A DNA stretch of 64,000 nt, taken from positions 556,612-620,611 of the forward strand of contig MKVZ01000004.1 in the NCBI GenBank assembly GCA_001898995.1, read 5' to 3'. The notes below the pieces were generated by a model. That model did no database searches and had not been told where the DNA came from. It was given only the letters and a program-made list of their open reading frames with translations. Shown here one piece after another: positions 18,819 through 28,038 of this stretch. Source of the stretch: Rhizobiales bacterium 63-22 (GTDB lineage: Bacteria > Pseudomonadota > Alphaproteobacteria > Rhizobiales > Rhizobiaceae). The translations under genes and the position numbers were made by a program. How positions within the stretch are numbered: the stretch's first letter is position 1; each line of letters starts with the position of its first letter.

Positions 18819-19674
18819 ACCCGTATTTCCTCCTCGTATGCGCCTGTATGAGATTGATGAAAAGCAGCATGGCGAAGGAGAGCGCCAGCATCACCGTCGC
18901 CAGCGCCGTCGCGCCGGCATAATCATATTCCTCCAGCTTGACGACGATCAGCAGCGGCGCGATCTCCGATACATAGGGCGTGTTGCCGGCGATGAAGATG
19001 ACCGAGCCGTATTCACCGACGCCGCGCGCGAAAGCGAGCGCGAAGCCGGTGAGGATCGCCGGCAGCAGGCCCGGCAGCAGCACGCGCCAGACGGTCTGGA
19101 AGCGCGAGGCGCCGAGCGTGGCGGCGGCTTCCTCCACCTCGCGGCTGATCTCCTCGATGATCGGCTGCACGGTGCGCACCACGAAGGGCAGGCCGACGAA
19201 GATCAGCGCCACGACGATGCCCGCCCGCGTATAGGCGATGTGGATGCCATAGGGCGCCAGCAGGGCGCCGACCCAGCCGTTCGGCGCATAGATGGCGGCG
19301 AGCGCGATGCCCGCCACCGCCGTCGGCAGGGCGAAGGGTATGTCCACGATGGCGTCGGCGAAGCGGCGTCCCGGAAAGCGGTAGCGCACCAGAACCCATG
19401 CCAGCAGCACGCCGAAGACGACATTGACTAACGCGGCGAGAAAGGCGGCGCCGAAACTTGTCTGCAACGCCTTCAGCGTGCGGTCGTCGCTGAGAAGCCG
19501 CCAGAAGCCGGCGAAGCCGACATTGCCCGAATAGAGCACGAGGGCCGCCAGCGGAATGAGGACGATCAGGGTCAGATAGGCAACACTGAAGCCGAACGTC
19601 AGCCCGAACCCGGGAATGACGCTCGGCCTCAAAAAGTGCGACCCTGCTCTGGCCCGCGCAGGGAGCGATGACAT
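18808..19674 (-). CDS. cysT: Sulfate ABC transporter permease CysT
   Basis: This is the partner of CysW in the sulfate channel, 288 residues with about six membrane helices and the EAA loop VEEAAATLGASRFQTVWRVL. The start at 19674 has GAGGGA about 12 nt upstream, a weak spacing; no better in-frame start is seen. The name CysU is also used. The 162-bp gap to sbp holds a palindromic repeat that may lower expression of the membrane genes relative to the binding protein. Confidence 0.92.
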   Translation of the reverse strand: MSSLPARARAGSHFLRPSVIPGFGLTFGFSVAYLTLIVLIPLAALVLYSGNVGFAGFWRLLSDDRTLKALQTSFGAAFLAALVNVVFGVLLAWVLVRYRFPGRRFADAIVDIPFALPTAVAGIALAAIYAPNGWVGALLAPYGIHIAYTRAGIVVALIFVGLPFVVRTVQPIIEEISREVEEAAATLGASRFQTVWRVLLPGLLPAILTGFALAFARGVGEYGSVIFIAGNTPYVSEIAPLLIVVKLEEYDYAGATALATVMLALSFAMLLFINLIQAHTRRKYGYGE

Positions 19675-19750
19675 GCGGTGTTCTGTTCCCTCTTTTATGT
19701 TACCGGTCTATCTGTTTTTTTACATTTCCGAACGCATCGAAGCAGGATCA

Positions 19751-19800
19751 GAAATCAGTCCAGTGGACTGATTTCCCTGCGGAGGCGGTTCTCGTCCGCT
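19751..19800. repeat. Palindromic repeat, family B, in the sbp-cysT gap
   Basis: A perfect 25-nt palindrome (19751-19775; arms GAAATCAGTCCA and TGGACTGATTTC) is followed by CCTGCGGAGGCGGTT. Nearly the same palindrome and flank occur at 62250-62290, with one base changed inside the palindrome. It lies inside an operon, so it would be transcribed as a hairpin. Confidence 0.75.
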
Positions 19801-19836
19801 TCGCGAACTGCTGGAAATGCTCCAGCCGGTGCTTCA

Positions 19837-20865
19837 TCATCTGCCGGGCTTGTAGATCTGGTCGAAGGTGCCGCCATCGCCGAAGTGATAGGGCTGCGCC
19901 TTCGCCCATCCGCCGAAGATCGGATCGTCGATCGTCACCAGTTTCACTTTCGGAAATTTGGGCAGCTTGTCCGCCGGCACGAGGTCGGGCTTGATCGGGC
20001 GATAGTGATGCGTGGCGGCGATGGTCTGCCCTTCCGGCGAATAGAGATATTCGAGATAGGCCTGCGCCAGCTTGCGCGTGCCGTTGGCATCCACGTTCTT
20101 GTCCACCACGGCGACCGGTGGCTCGGCGAGGATCGACAGCGGCGGCACCACGATATCGAAAGCGTCCTTGCCGAACTCCTCCTGCGAGAGCCATGCCTCG
20201 TTCTCCCATGCAAGAAGCACGTCGCCCTGCTGGCGCCGGGCGAAGCTGATGGTCGCTCCACGCGCACCGGTATCGAGCACCGGCACATGGCGGAAAAGCT
20301 CGGCCATGTAGTTCCTGATCTTGGCTTCATCGCCTCCATACTGTTTATACGCCCATGCCCATGCGGCGAGGTAGTTCCAGCGTGCGCCGCCCGACGTCTT
20401 CGGATTGGGTGTCACCACCGAGACGCCCGGCTTGATCAGGTCGCCCCAGTCCCTGATGCCCTTGGGATTGCCCTTGCGCACGAGGAAAACGATGGTGGAG
20501 GTATAGGGCACGGAATGGTTGGGCAGGCGGTCTCGCCAGTTCTTGTCGACCTTGCCCGAAAGCCTGGCGATGGCGTCGATATCGCTCTGGAGCGCCAGCG
20601 TGACCACATCCGCCTTGACGCCATCGATCACCGAGCGGGCCTGGGCACCCGAACCGCCGTGCGAGGCGCGCAGCGTCACCGTCTCGCCGGTTTCCTTCTT
20701 CCAGTGGGCGGCAAAGGCCGCGTTGTAATCCTTGTAGAGTTCGCGCGTCGGATCGTAGGACACGTTGAGAAGCGTCTGATCCGCATGGCCGGCCCGGACG
20801 GTACCGCCCAGCGAGGCAGCGGCAATCGATACGGCCAGCGCGAGAGAAAACCCCGTTATCTTCAT
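19837..20865 (-). CDS. sbp: Periplasmic sulfate-binding protein
   Basis: This 342-residue protein captures sulfate in the periplasm for CysTWA. It has a signal peptide with a hydrophobic core (LALAVSIAAASLGG) and probable cleavage after RAGHA near residue 28. The mature start DQTLLNVSYDPTRELYKDYN and the later SHGGSGAQARSVIDG are signatures of the Sbp/CysP family. AGGAG lies 6 nt before the ATG. It is the first gene of the cys operon. The upstream 204 bp must hold the promoter and contain a tandem CGGATTTGCCCT pair at about 20886-20909. Confidence 0.92.
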   Translation of the reverse strand: MKITGFSLALAVSIAAASLGGTVRAGHADQTLLNVSYDPTRELYKDYNAAFAAHWKKETGETVTLRASHGGSGAQARSVIDGVKADVVTLALQSDIDAIARLSGKVDKNWRDRLPNHSVPYTSTIVFLVRKGNPKGIRDWGDLIKPGVSVVTPNPKTSGGARWNYLAAWAWAYKQYGGDEAKIRNYMAELFRHVPVLDTGARGATISFARRQQGDVLLAWENEAWLSQEEFGKDAFDIVVPPLSILAEPPVAVVDKNVDANGTRKLAQAYLEYLYSPEGQTIAATHHYRPIKPDLVPADKLPKFPKVKLVTIDDPIFGGWAKAQPYHFGDGGTFDQIYKPGR

Positions 20866-21069
20866 ATGCGTCTCCTGACCTGCTCCCGGATTTGCCCTCG
20901 GATTTGCCCTTGAGCATCAGCAACGGAGAAACAGTAGCAGAGGACTCCCCGGTCAGGATGCCACAAGTCGGTCGATATTTGAAACGGGTTCGAAAAATCC
21001 GCCCATCAGACGTGCACTGGGGGAATGATTTTTCCCTCGGGGCGGCGAGCAGGCCGCGCCGTGAAACGT

Positions 21070-21849
21070 TCATCCGGCGGGGCTCGGAGCCGGCGGCTGC
21101 TTCGGCTCGTTCCATCCCGTGCGGCTGTAGAAAGCGTAGCGCCACAGGCCGATCTGTTCATGCAGCGCCAGATCGACGGCCAGAAAATCGAGGCCCGGCG
21201 AGGACAGATTGGTGCCGGTGACAGTCAGATAGCCGGCGGCGACCGGTTCGGCACGCACGCCGAAATGCGAGAGGTAAAGCAGGTCGCGCGTCATCATCGG
21301 CGCGGACTGGACGAGGAAGACCTGCGACGGGCCGAGACCGCGCAAAAGCGCGGCCGTGTTGCGGGCGTTTTCCCACGTATTACGGCTGTTCTCGTCGAGG
21401 ACGATGGCGGCTGGATCGACGCCCGCCCTCTCAAGCTCGCCGGCTATGGCGGCGGCCTCCGAAACGCCGGTCCGCGCGACGTCGCCGCCGGCGATCACCA
21501 GCCGGCAACGCACATTCTCCCGCCGGCATTGGCCGTAGAGCACGGCCGCCTTCAGGATCGGCGGGTAGGAGAAAGCGAGCGGTTCGATGGCCTCGCGATC
21601 CTGCTCGCGGACAGTCTGCGTTCCCAGACCGAACAGCACGAAAACCGTGCCGTCCTCCAGCCGCGACGGCAGGCGCGACGAATAGGGCGATTGCAGGCGG
21701 TCCATCAGATAATGCGGCAGCACGCCGGAAACGACGGACCCGTAACCGACCACCGCCAGCCCGAACAGCAGGGCGCCGGTCTTGCGCCAGCGCACGCACC
21801 ACAGGATCACGCCGAGGACAACGAATATCAGAATGAGATTGAGGGTCAT
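21070..21849 (-). CDS. YdcF/SanA-type DUF218 protein
   Basis: This 259-residue protein has two N-terminal membrane segments (LILIFVVLGVILWCV and a following helix) and a DUF218 domain outside the membrane. Family landmarks are VFVLFGLG, LVIAGGD, LDENSRNTWENA with the conserved Ser-x-NT motif, and VQSAPMMTR. Relatives include SanA and ElyC, linked to envelope integrity, but this protein's reaction is unknown. The frame opens at a TTG (21882); the ATG at 21849 is preferred although its ribosome binding site is weak. Confidence 0.8.
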   Translation of the reverse strand: MTLNLILIFVVLGVILWCVRWRKTGALLFGLAVVGYGSVVSGVLPHYLMDRLQSPYSSRLPSRLEDGTVFVLFGLGTQTVREQDREAIEPLAFSYPPILKAAVLYGQCRRENVRCRLVIAGGDVARTGVSEAAAIAGELERAGVDPAAIVLDENSRNTWENARNTAALLRGLGPSQVFLVQSAPMMTRDLLYLSHFGVRAEPVAAGYLTVTGTNLSSPGLDFLAVDLALHEQIGLWRYAFYSRTGWNEPKQPPAPSPAG

Positions 21850-21993
21850 CGCCTGAAAACCGTGCCGAATATGAATAAACAATCCGGGCAGGCTACAGGA
21901 TCGTCACCGACGGGAACAAGCCCATGAAACAGGTCCCAGAAAAGGAGCGTGCGCGCGACGGAAAGCCCGTCGGGACAAGACCGGGGCCCGATT

Positions 21994-22401
21994 TCAGGGA
22001 ACCAGATAGTGCTGGTCCCATTCGTTCTTCGGCACCTCGTCGCCGATCCGGTAACGGAACGAGAGAATCCTGACGTGCTCGTCGTCCGTGTTGCAGTCAT
22101 AGGCGAGTTTGTACCAGTGCTCGCGGCTGCGAAAGGCAGCCCCGTCCGCGCGCAGCGAATTGCCCTGCGCCACCGGGTCGGCGAAAGCATAGGCCAGCAC
22201 CTTGTCGACCGAATAGCGGCGCTCCTCGCGCGTGATGCGCTCCATCGCCTCCACATCGCAGCGCTGCTCCAGCCGCGTGGCGGGATCGAGCTTTTCAAGC
22301 TGCTTTTTTTCGGACCTGTTCATGGCCGCCGCCGGCAGGGACGCCAAAGCCAGCGGCAGGACACAGGCGAAAAAAGACAGCGGAACGGACATATATTTCA
22401 T
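21994..22401 (-). CDS. DUF930 domain-containing secreted protein
   Basis: From the ATG at 22401 this encodes 135 residues with a signal peptide (MKYMSVPLSFFACVLPLALA, cleavage near PAAA). The mature part KLDPATRLEQRCDVEAMERI is typical of DUF930, a family found largely in Rhizobiales with no known function. Two cysteines in the mature protein could form a disulfide. The frame is open about 40 codons further upstream, but that segment has no signal-peptide character and no ribosome binding site. AAGGGA lies somewhat far (about 15 nt) from the chosen start, and the Met at 22392 is an alternative. Confidence 0.7.
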   Translation of the reverse strand: MKYMSVPLSFFACVLPLALASLPAAAMNRSEKKQLEKLDPATRLEQRCDVEAMERITREERRYSVDKVLAYAFADPVAQGNSLRADGAAFRSREHWYKLAYDCNTDDEHVRILSFRYRIGDEVPKNEWDQHYLVP

Positions 22402-22677
22402 CGGCTTTACGGAAACTCCCTTGCATGTCGGTGCGTGTCGGCAAAAGCCCCCTTCCCGCCCCCTCGCGAGACGGAACCGATCATCGGCCCAATTGTGCCC
22501 GTTGCAAGGCGCAATCGCCACGATCCACGCCTTTCATCCCTTTCTGGCAGTCCCATCTTTTCGGGAAAGGTGCAATGCCGCTTGATTTCCTGCCGCCGGC
22601 CATGTTTGAAACCTTGCAGCACCATTCGGTCCGGAAGGCTGGGCCGGCGCCGAAAATCCGACGCGAAAGGAAAAGAC

Positions 22678-22914
22678 ATGAAACCCGTTTTCCTGCAATT
22701 GCAATGCACGCCCGGCAAGACCTACGAGGTCGCCGACACCCTCTTCAGGCGCGAAATCGTCTCGGAACTTTATTCCACCAGCGGCGAGTTCGACCTTCTG
22801 GCCAAGATTTACGTCACCGAGGGAGACGATATCGGCAAGTTCATCAACGAGAACGTGCTCGACATCCCCCATATCGTGCGTTCGCTCACCACGCTGACCT
22901 TCACGGCATTCTGA
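22678..22914 (+). CDS. Stand-alone Lrp/AsnC ligand-binding (RAM) domain protein
   Basis: This 78-residue protein is only the effector-binding domain of the Lrp/AsnC regulators, without a DNA-binding helix-turn-helix. The beta-alpha-beta pattern VFLQLQCTPGKTYEVADTL, SGEFDLLAKIYV, and the IPHIVRSLTTLTF strand are characteristic. Such proteins bind amino acids and may modulate full-length Lrp proteins, which is family knowledge. AAAGGAAAA precedes the ATG at 22678. The 3' end has a 17-nt tandem duplication that repeats the stop codon. Confidence 0.85.
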   Translation: MKPVFLQLQCTPGKTYEVADTLFRREIVSELYSTSGEFDLLAKIYVTEGDDIGKFINENVLDIPHIVRSLTTLTFTAF

Positions 22915-23049
22915 CCTTCACCGCGTTCTGAATGGCTCCTGTCCGGAAGATGCGCTCTTAACCATTGGTTTACCATGAGCGGACAATCCCCGGCCGATAA
23001 GGGAACCATAGCCCCGCCAGCGCATTTTGCGCCTGAAAGGGTCAAGACC

Positions 23050-23421
23050 ATGGACGATCTGGAACAACGGCGCATATTGGTGGTGGAAGACGAAATCCTT
23101 GTCGCGCTCGATGTCGCGGCGACGGTGGAGGACGCCAACGGGACTGTGATCGGCCCGGCCGGAACGGTGCGGCAGGCGATGGACCTCATCAGCCATAACG
23201 AGGTGGATGCGGCTATCCTCGACGTCGATCTTGCCGACGGTAACGTGGAGCCCGTGCTCGACCGGCTGAAAAGCCGCAACGTCTTTGTGATCATTCACAC
23301 CGGCGGTGGGCTCCCCGCGCGGCTAGCGGCGCGCTATCCCGGCCTCCCGGTGTTCCTGAAGCCCACCTCACCGGCGGTGCTGACGGACAGAGTGGCTTCA
23401 GAGCTTGCGTCAGGCGGCTGA
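23050..23421 (+). CDS. Single-domain response regulator (REC)
   Basis: This 123-residue protein consists of a receiver domain only. It shows the acidic pair in VVEDE, the phospho-acceptor Asp in AAILDVDL, and the conserved Lys in FLKPTSP. The ATG at 23050 has AAAGGG at suitable distance; an earlier ATG at 22975 would add 25 residues without domain character. Stand-alone REC proteins usually work in phosphorelays or bind another protein. No histidine kinase is adjacent, so the partner is unknown. Confidence 0.82.
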   Translation: MDDLEQRRILVVEDEILVALDVAATVEDANGTVIGPAGTVRQAMDLISHNEVDAAILDVDLADGNVEPVLDRLKSRNVFVIIHTGGGLPARLAARYPGLPVFLKPTSPAVLTDRVASELASGG

Positions 23422-23610
23422 AAGCAATTTCATTTCGTTTTAGGCGCAGAATCTTTTGCATTATAACAAAATTCCTGCTAGATTGGCTGGAACCGGACCC
23501 TTTTGCCAGCACGGTTTGCGTGCGGCATGGGGCAATTTGCGCTTTGCTCCCGATGCAATGCTCTGTCATACCGGCAATCTGAAGTCAGAATAGTGCCAAA
23601 AGGATCGAAA

Positions 23611-25446
23611 ATGCCTCCCTATCGTTCGCGTACAACCACCCATGGCCGCAACATGGCCGGCGCGCGGGGCCTCTGGCGCGCCACAGGCATGAAGGATGAG
23701 GATTTCGGCAAGCCCATTATCGCGGTGGTGAACTCCTTCACCCAGTTCGTGCCGGGCCATGTGCATCTGAAGGACCTCGGCCAGCTCGTGGCGCGCGAGA
23801 TCGAGGCGGCCGGCGGCGTCGCCAAGGAGTTCAACACCATCGCGGTCGACGACGGCATCGCCATGGGCCATGACGGCATGCTCTATTCGCTGCCTTCGCG
23901 TGAGCTGATCGCCGACTCGGTCGAATACATGGTCAACGCCCATTGCGCCGACGCCATGGTCTGCATTTCCAACTGCGACAAGATCACGCCCGGCATGCTG
24001 ATGGCCTCGCTGCGGCTCAACATCCCGGTGGTCTTCGTCTCCGGCGGCCCGATGGAAGCGGGCAAGGTCGTGTGGAACGATCAGGTCAAGAAACTCGATC
24101 TCGTCGACGCCATGGTCGCCGCCGCTGACGACCACTATTCGGATGATCAGGTCAAGGCCATCGAGCGTTCCGCCTGCCCGACCTGTGGCTCGTGCTCCGG
24201 CATGTTCACCGCCAATTCGATGAACTGCCTGACCGAGGCGCTCGGCCTGTCGCTGCCCGGCAACGGCTCGACACTGGCCACCCACGCCGACCGCAAGCGC
24301 CTGTTCGTGGAAGCCGGCCACCTGATCGTCGATCTGGCGCGCCGCTATTACGAGCAGGACGACGAGAGCGTGCTGCCGCGCTCCATCGCCACTTTCGCGG
24401 CGTTCGAGAACGCCATGACGCTCGACATCGCCATGGGCGGCTCGACCAACACGGTTCTCCATCTTCTCGCCGCCGCTCAGGAAGCGGAAGTGGATTTCAC
24501 CATGGCCGATATCGACCGCCTGTCGCGCCGCGTGCCGGTGCTTTGCAAGGTCGCGCCCGCCGTCGCTTCGGTGCATATGGAAGACGTGCATCATGCCGGC
24601 GGCATCATGGGCATTCTGGGCCAGCTCGACCGCGCGGGCCTGCTCACCGCCGACAATCCGACCGTGCACAGCGAGACGCTCGGCCATGCGCTCGACCATT
24701 GGGACGTGACCCGCACGACCAGCGAAATGGTGCATAAATTTTACCGCGCAGCGCCCGGCGGCGTGCCGACGCAGGTGGCCTTCAGCCAGGATCGCCGCTA
24801 CGACAGCGTCGATACCGACCGCGAAAAAGGCGTGATCCGCTCAAAGGAACACGCTTTCAGTCAAGATGGCGGGCTGGCCGTTCTCTTCGGCAATCTGGCC
24901 GAGGAAGGCTGCATCGTGAAGACGGCGGGCGTGGACGATTCAATCCTGAAATTCACCGGCCCGGCGCGCATCTTCGAAAGCCAGGATTCCGCCGTTCTCG
25001 GCATCCTGAACGGCAAGATTCAACCGGGCGACATCGTGCTGATCCGCTATGAGGGCCCGCGCGGCGGCCCCGGCATGCAGGAAATGCTCTATCCGACCAG
25101 CTATCTGAAGTCGAAAGGCCTCGGCAAGGCTTGCGCGCTGATTACCGACGGGCGTTTCTCCGGCGGCTCCTCCGGCCTGTCGATCGGCCACGTTTCGCCT
25201 GAAGCGGCGGAAGGCGGCACGATTGCTCTGGTGCGCGAAGGCGACACCATCGAGATCGACATTCCCAATCGCCGCATCCACCTTGCCGTGGACGACGCGA
25301 CGCTTGCCGAGCGCCACGCCGCACAGGAGGCGAAGGGTTGGAAGCCGGTGGAGAACCGCAAGCGCAAGGTCTCCACAGCGCTCAAGGCTTACGCCTCAAT
25401 GACAACCAGCGCCTCCAAGGGCGCGGTGCGCAAATTGCCGGACTGA
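23611..25446 (+). CDS. ilvD: Dihydroxy-acid dehydratase
   Basis: IlvD dehydrates 2,3-dihydroxy acids to 2-oxo acids in valine, isoleucine and leucine synthesis, using an Fe-S cluster in the cytoplasm. The 611-residue sequence has the N-terminal [11 protein letters not shown], the cluster-binding cysteines in [11 protein letters not shown] and [19 protein letters not shown], and the C-terminal [19 protein letters not shown]. The start at 23611 follows AAAAGGA; the frame is open upstream but without IlvD homology. It is a single-gene unit followed by a strong terminator. Confidence 0.96.
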   Translation: MPPYRSRTTTHGRNMAGARGLWRATGMKDEDFGKPIIAVVNSFTQFVPGHVHLKDLGQLVAREIEAAGGVAKEFNTIAVDDGIAMGHDGMLYSLPSRELIADSVEYMVNAHCADAMVCISNCDKITPGMLMASLRLNIPVVFVSGGPMEAGKVVWNDQVKKLDLVDAMVAAADDHYSDDQVKAIERSACPTCGSCSGMFTANSMNCLTEALGLSLPGNGSTLATHADRKRLFVEAGHLIVDLARRYYEQDDESVLPRSIATFAAFENAMTLDIAMGGSTNTVLHLLAAAQEAEVDFTMADIDRLSRRVPVLCKVAPAVASVHMEDVHHAGGIMGILGQLDRAGLLTADNPTVHSETLGHALDHWDVTRTTSEMVHKFYRAAPGGVPTQVAFSQDRRYDSVDTDREKGVIRSKEHAFSQDGGLAVLFGNLAEEGCIVKTAGVDDSILKFTGPARIFESQDSAVLGILNGKIQPGDIVLIRYEGPRGGPGMQEMLYPTSYLKSKGLGKACALITDGRFSGGSSGLSIGHVSPEAAEGGTIALVREGDTIEIDIPNRRIHLAVDDATLAERHAAQEAKGWKPVENRKRKVSTALKAYASMTTSASKGAVRKLPD

Positions 25447-25474
25447 GCATCGTTTCATTCCCGACGATAAGAAA

Positions 25475-25511
25475 GGGCGGCCCCGCTGGCTGGCGGGGCC
25501 GCCCTGTTTTT
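25475..25511 (+). terminator. Terminator of ilvD
   Basis: Perfect 12-bp arms GGGCGGCCCCGC (25475-25486) and GCGGGGCCGCCC (25493-25504) are followed by TGTTTTTG. It lies 28 nt after the ilvD stop, and it also faces the convergent gene at 25535. Confidence 0.9.
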
Positions 25512-25534
25512 GCTCGGGTCTGGAATAACAGGCC

Positions 25535-26020
25535 CTATTTCCGGTCCGAAATGGTGAGCGTCATGCCGAACGATCCGCTGCTCTCGTACTGGTTCGGAGA
25601 CAGGCAATTGGTGCCGCTGCAATCCGCGCCCGAAATATAATAATCGAAGTCGGGCGAGCCGTTGTTGCCCGACGAATCGAAATAGGTGTACCAGTTGCCC
25701 TTGGTCTTCGTATGGATGAAGCGCGCATAGATATATTCGCTGCCGGACTTATCCTTGGCGAACCGCCAGTAGTTGGTCTTGTCGCTGCCGCCGCACGGGA
25801 CCTGATCCTTGTCCTTGATCGTGTAATTGCCGAGCTTTCCGCCAGGAGGCAGTTCCGTGTAGCTGCTGGGAAGATTCCAGTCGTGCATGCAGTTTCCGGC
25901 GGCAGCCATCACCCAGACCGTGTGGTTCGAATCGTTTCTGAAAGCGATCTCGTATGTCTGCGAGGCATGGGCCGTGCAGGAAACGGCGGCAAACAGCAGG
26001 GATAAGGCAATTCTGTACAT
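25535..26020 (-). CDS. Secreted cysteine-containing protein of unknown family
   Basis: This 161-residue protein starts at the ATG at 26020, 6 nt after AGGAG. It begins with a signal peptide (MYRIALSLLFAAVSC, cleavage likely after TAHAS). The mature part is rich in Asn, Ser, Tyr and Gly, with beta-strand-like segments such as QTYEIAFRNDSNHTVWVM and FGMTLTISDRK, and four cysteines in GNCMHDW, VPCGGSD and ADCSGTNC that could form two disulfides. I do not recognise the family. The mix of aromatic and Asn-rich strands resembles small extracellular beta-sandwich proteins, but that is only an impression. Confidence 0.7.
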   Translation of the reverse strand: MYRIALSLLFAAVSCTAHASQTYEIAFRNDSNHTVWVMAAAGNCMHDWNLPSSYTELPPGGKLGNYTIKDKDQVPCGGSDKTNYWRFAKDKSGSEYIYARFIHTKTKGNWYTYFDSSGNNGSPDFDYYISGADCSGTNCLSPNQYESSGSFGMTLTISDRK

Positions 26021-26557
26021 ATCAATCTCCTGAAAATAAAAATAAAGACAGGCCAAATCTATCCGCGCCGCAGCGGCCTGCCATCTGCCATGGCTGACAG
26101 GGAAAAGAATCAGGAGGAAAGGAAGGCGAGGCCGCGCGGCCCGCATATTCTGCCGCAAACAGGCGGTCAGACTCATATTTCAGGATTTATGAGAGAATTG
26201 CCGCTCCGGCATCACCACCGGCTACCGGAAACGGGTCGTTCCGATGGATGTGAAGCCGGGGGAGGTTGGTTCGGTCCGGGAAGTCCTTTGGGCGGGGGGC
26301 TTGGGGTCGGACTTACCCGAACCGAACCGTCTCAGGCAACACAGGGATGCTCGCCTCACAATCGGGCTGCATTGCGAAGCGAACAAGGCGAAAATGTGAT
26401 CGACGGTCACCATTTCTTTCCCCGCGCTTCGTTTCGTGATCGCCCGCGGCGGCGGAATAGCGGCACGGCCATGAACGCTCTTGAATTTGCGTCATAAAAG
26501 CTTCACCCTGTCAGCCATCCCTTGCGAGAGCGAAGCAGGAAGGCCGAAAGGAAGGAT
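26021..26557. other. Intergenic region of 537 bp
   Basis: No convincing gene is seen. A 135-codon open frame at 26090-26497 has an irregular, Arg/Gly/Pro-rich translation and no ribosome binding site. The stretch contains GGTTCGGT near 26268 and ACCGAACC near 26322, a possible long-loop inverted repeat, and a less GC-rich part around 26160-26200. The promoters of both flanking genes must lie here. Confidence 0.5.
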
Positions 26558-26962
26558 ATGGATATTCCAAGCGCCGCGAATGAGGATTCATCGTCTCTCC
26601 CGTCCGGTTCGCCACCCCTCGCTTCACAGAAGGTCGTCGCCTTCGCCTCGCGGCCGGCACCCGCCAATGTCAGCTTCAACCGGCATGAACTGGGCCGCAT
26701 CCTGAACATCTATGGACGCATGGTCGCCGCCGGCGCGTGGCGCGACTATGCCATCGACCATCTGGCCGACCGCGCCGTGTTCTCCATCTTCCGCCGCGCA
26801 AGCGAAATGCCGCTGTTCCGCATAGAGAAAAATCCGAGGCTGGCCCAGAAGCAGGGCGCTTATTCGGTGATCGCCGCCAGCGGCCTTGTCCTCAAGCGCG
26901 GGCACGAACTGGAGCGGGTGCTGCGCGTCTTCGACAAGAGCCTCAAACTGGTCGAAAGCTGA
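26558..26962 (+). CDS. DUF2794 domain-containing protein
   Basis: This 134-residue protein starts with a variable Ser/Pro-rich N-terminus of about 35 residues and then has the highly conserved DUF2794 core: FNRHELGRILNIYGRMV, WRDYAIDHLADRAVFSIFRR and KQGAYSVIAASGLVLKRG. The family is nearly confined to alphaproteobacteria and has no known function. AAAGGAAGG lies just before the ATG. It is separated from the convergent Bax-inhibitor-1 gene by a shared terminator. Confidence 0.85.
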   Translation: MDIPSAANEDSSSLPSGSPPLASQKVVAFASRPAPANVSFNRHELGRILNIYGRMVAAGAWRDYAIDHLADRAVFSIFRRASEMPLFRIEKNPRLAQKQGAYSVIAASGLVLKRGHELERVLRVFDKSLKLVES

Positions 26963-27003
26963 TCGCCGGCCGGAGATTTCATGCAGGCGAGGAGAAAAAC
27001 AAA

Positions 27004-27027
27004 AAGGGTGGCGTTTCCGCCACCCTT
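27004..27027. terminator. Bidirectional terminator
   Basis: Arms AAGGGTGGCG (27004-27013) and CGCCACCCTT (27018-27027) pair perfectly around TTTC, with an A-run on the left and T-rich sequence on the right. It stands between convergent genes and can serve both. Confidence 0.85.
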
Positions 27028-27051
27028 CTGTCTCGGACATTATCCCAGCGA

Positions 27052-27789
27052 TCAGTTGCGGTTGTTGCCGAAGAACTGAAGCAGGAACATGAACATGTTG
27101 ATGAAGTCGAGATAGAGCCGCAGTGCGCCCATCACCACCTTGCGGCCATGCACGTCCGCAGCGTCGCCCTCGTAGTACATTTCCTTGATCGACTGCGTGT
27201 CGAAGGCGGTCAGGCCCGCGAAGATCAGCACGCCGATCACCGAAATGGCGAATTGCAGCGCCGAGGAGCCGAGGAAGATGTTGACCAGCGAGGCGATGAT
27301 GAGGCCGAACAGGCCCATCACGAGGAACGAACCCATCGCCGACAGGTCGCGTTTGGTCGTATAACCGTAGAGCGACAGCGAACCGAAGGCGGCAGCCGTT
27401 ATGAAGAAGGTGCGCACGATGGTCTGGCCGGTGAAGACGATGAAGATCGACGACAGCGACAGGCCGACCAGCGCGGCATAAATCCAGAACGTCGCCTGCG
27501 CGGCGGCGACCGTCATGCGGTCGATGCGGAAGCTCAGGAAGAACACCGCCGCCAGCGGGGCGAGCATCACCACCCAGCGCAACGGGCTCGCGAAAATAAG
27601 CTGCTGGAACGCCGGGTTGGACATTGCCAGCATCGCCGTGCCGTATGCCGCCACGCCCGTGACGGCAAGACCGATGGCCATCATGTTGTAGACGCCGAGC
27701 ATGTAGCTGCGCAGGCCCTGATCTATGCCGGCATCGGCACGAGCGCCGCCGGCCCTCTGCTGCGCCTGAATATTGCGAAAGTCAGCCAT
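27052..27789 (-). CDS. Bax inhibitor-1/YccA family membrane protein
   Basis: This 245-residue inner-membrane protein has about seven hydrophobic helices, including VVMLAPLAAVFFLSF and IIASLVNIFLG, and the C-terminal signature LTAFDTQSIKEMY, followed by LYLDFINMFMFLLQFFGNN. These are hallmarks of the BI-1/YccA/YbhL family, some members of which are pH-dependent calcium leak channels. The ATG at 27789 gives MADFRNIQAQQ, the normal family start. The physiological role in this organism is not visible. Confidence 0.9.
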   Translation of the reverse strand: MADFRNIQAQQRAGGARADAGIDQGLRSYMLGVYNMMAIGLAVTGVAAYGTAMLAMSNPAFQQLIFASPLRWVVMLAPLAAVFFLSFRIDRMTVAAAQATFWIYAALVGLSLSSIFIVFTGQTIVRTFFITAAAFGSLSLYGYTTKRDLSAMGSFLVMGLFGLIIASLVNIFLGSSALQFAISVIGVLIFAGLTAFDTQSIKEMYYEGDAADVHGRKVVMGALRLYLDFINMFMFLLQFFGNNRN

Positions 27790-28038
27790 GACCTTGAATC
27801 CTCTTGCCTTGTTCCGTCCGGTGTCGGGGCGGCCGCGAAAGCGGGCCGCCGCCAGGCGCCGCTGGCGGAACCCCAGCATGCCTGTGCGACATTATGGGGT
27901 TTCCCATGCTCGCATACAAGTGGCGACTGTAAAAAAACGTGATATGAGGCTGCGGGCCGTAGACCGCATTTTCCTGTAGCCGCAACGGGTTAAGGCCCGA
28001 ACACGGCCCTTCCGTTACAAATTTTTCACAAAGCATCC

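Noticed and set aside
16671..18851. 726-codon plus-strand frame antisense to cysA and cysW
   Set aside because: It is a shadow of two well-defined transporter genes with no recognisable motif.
26090..26497. 135-codon frame in the gap between 26.0 and 26.5 kb
   Set aside because: There is no start signal, the composition is Pro/Gly/Arg-rich, and no motif is seen.
26737..27942. 401-codon plus-strand frame over the Bax-inhibitor-1 gene
   Set aside because: It starts inside the DUF2794 gene in another frame, crosses a terminator, and is His/Arg/Glu-rich shadow sequence.
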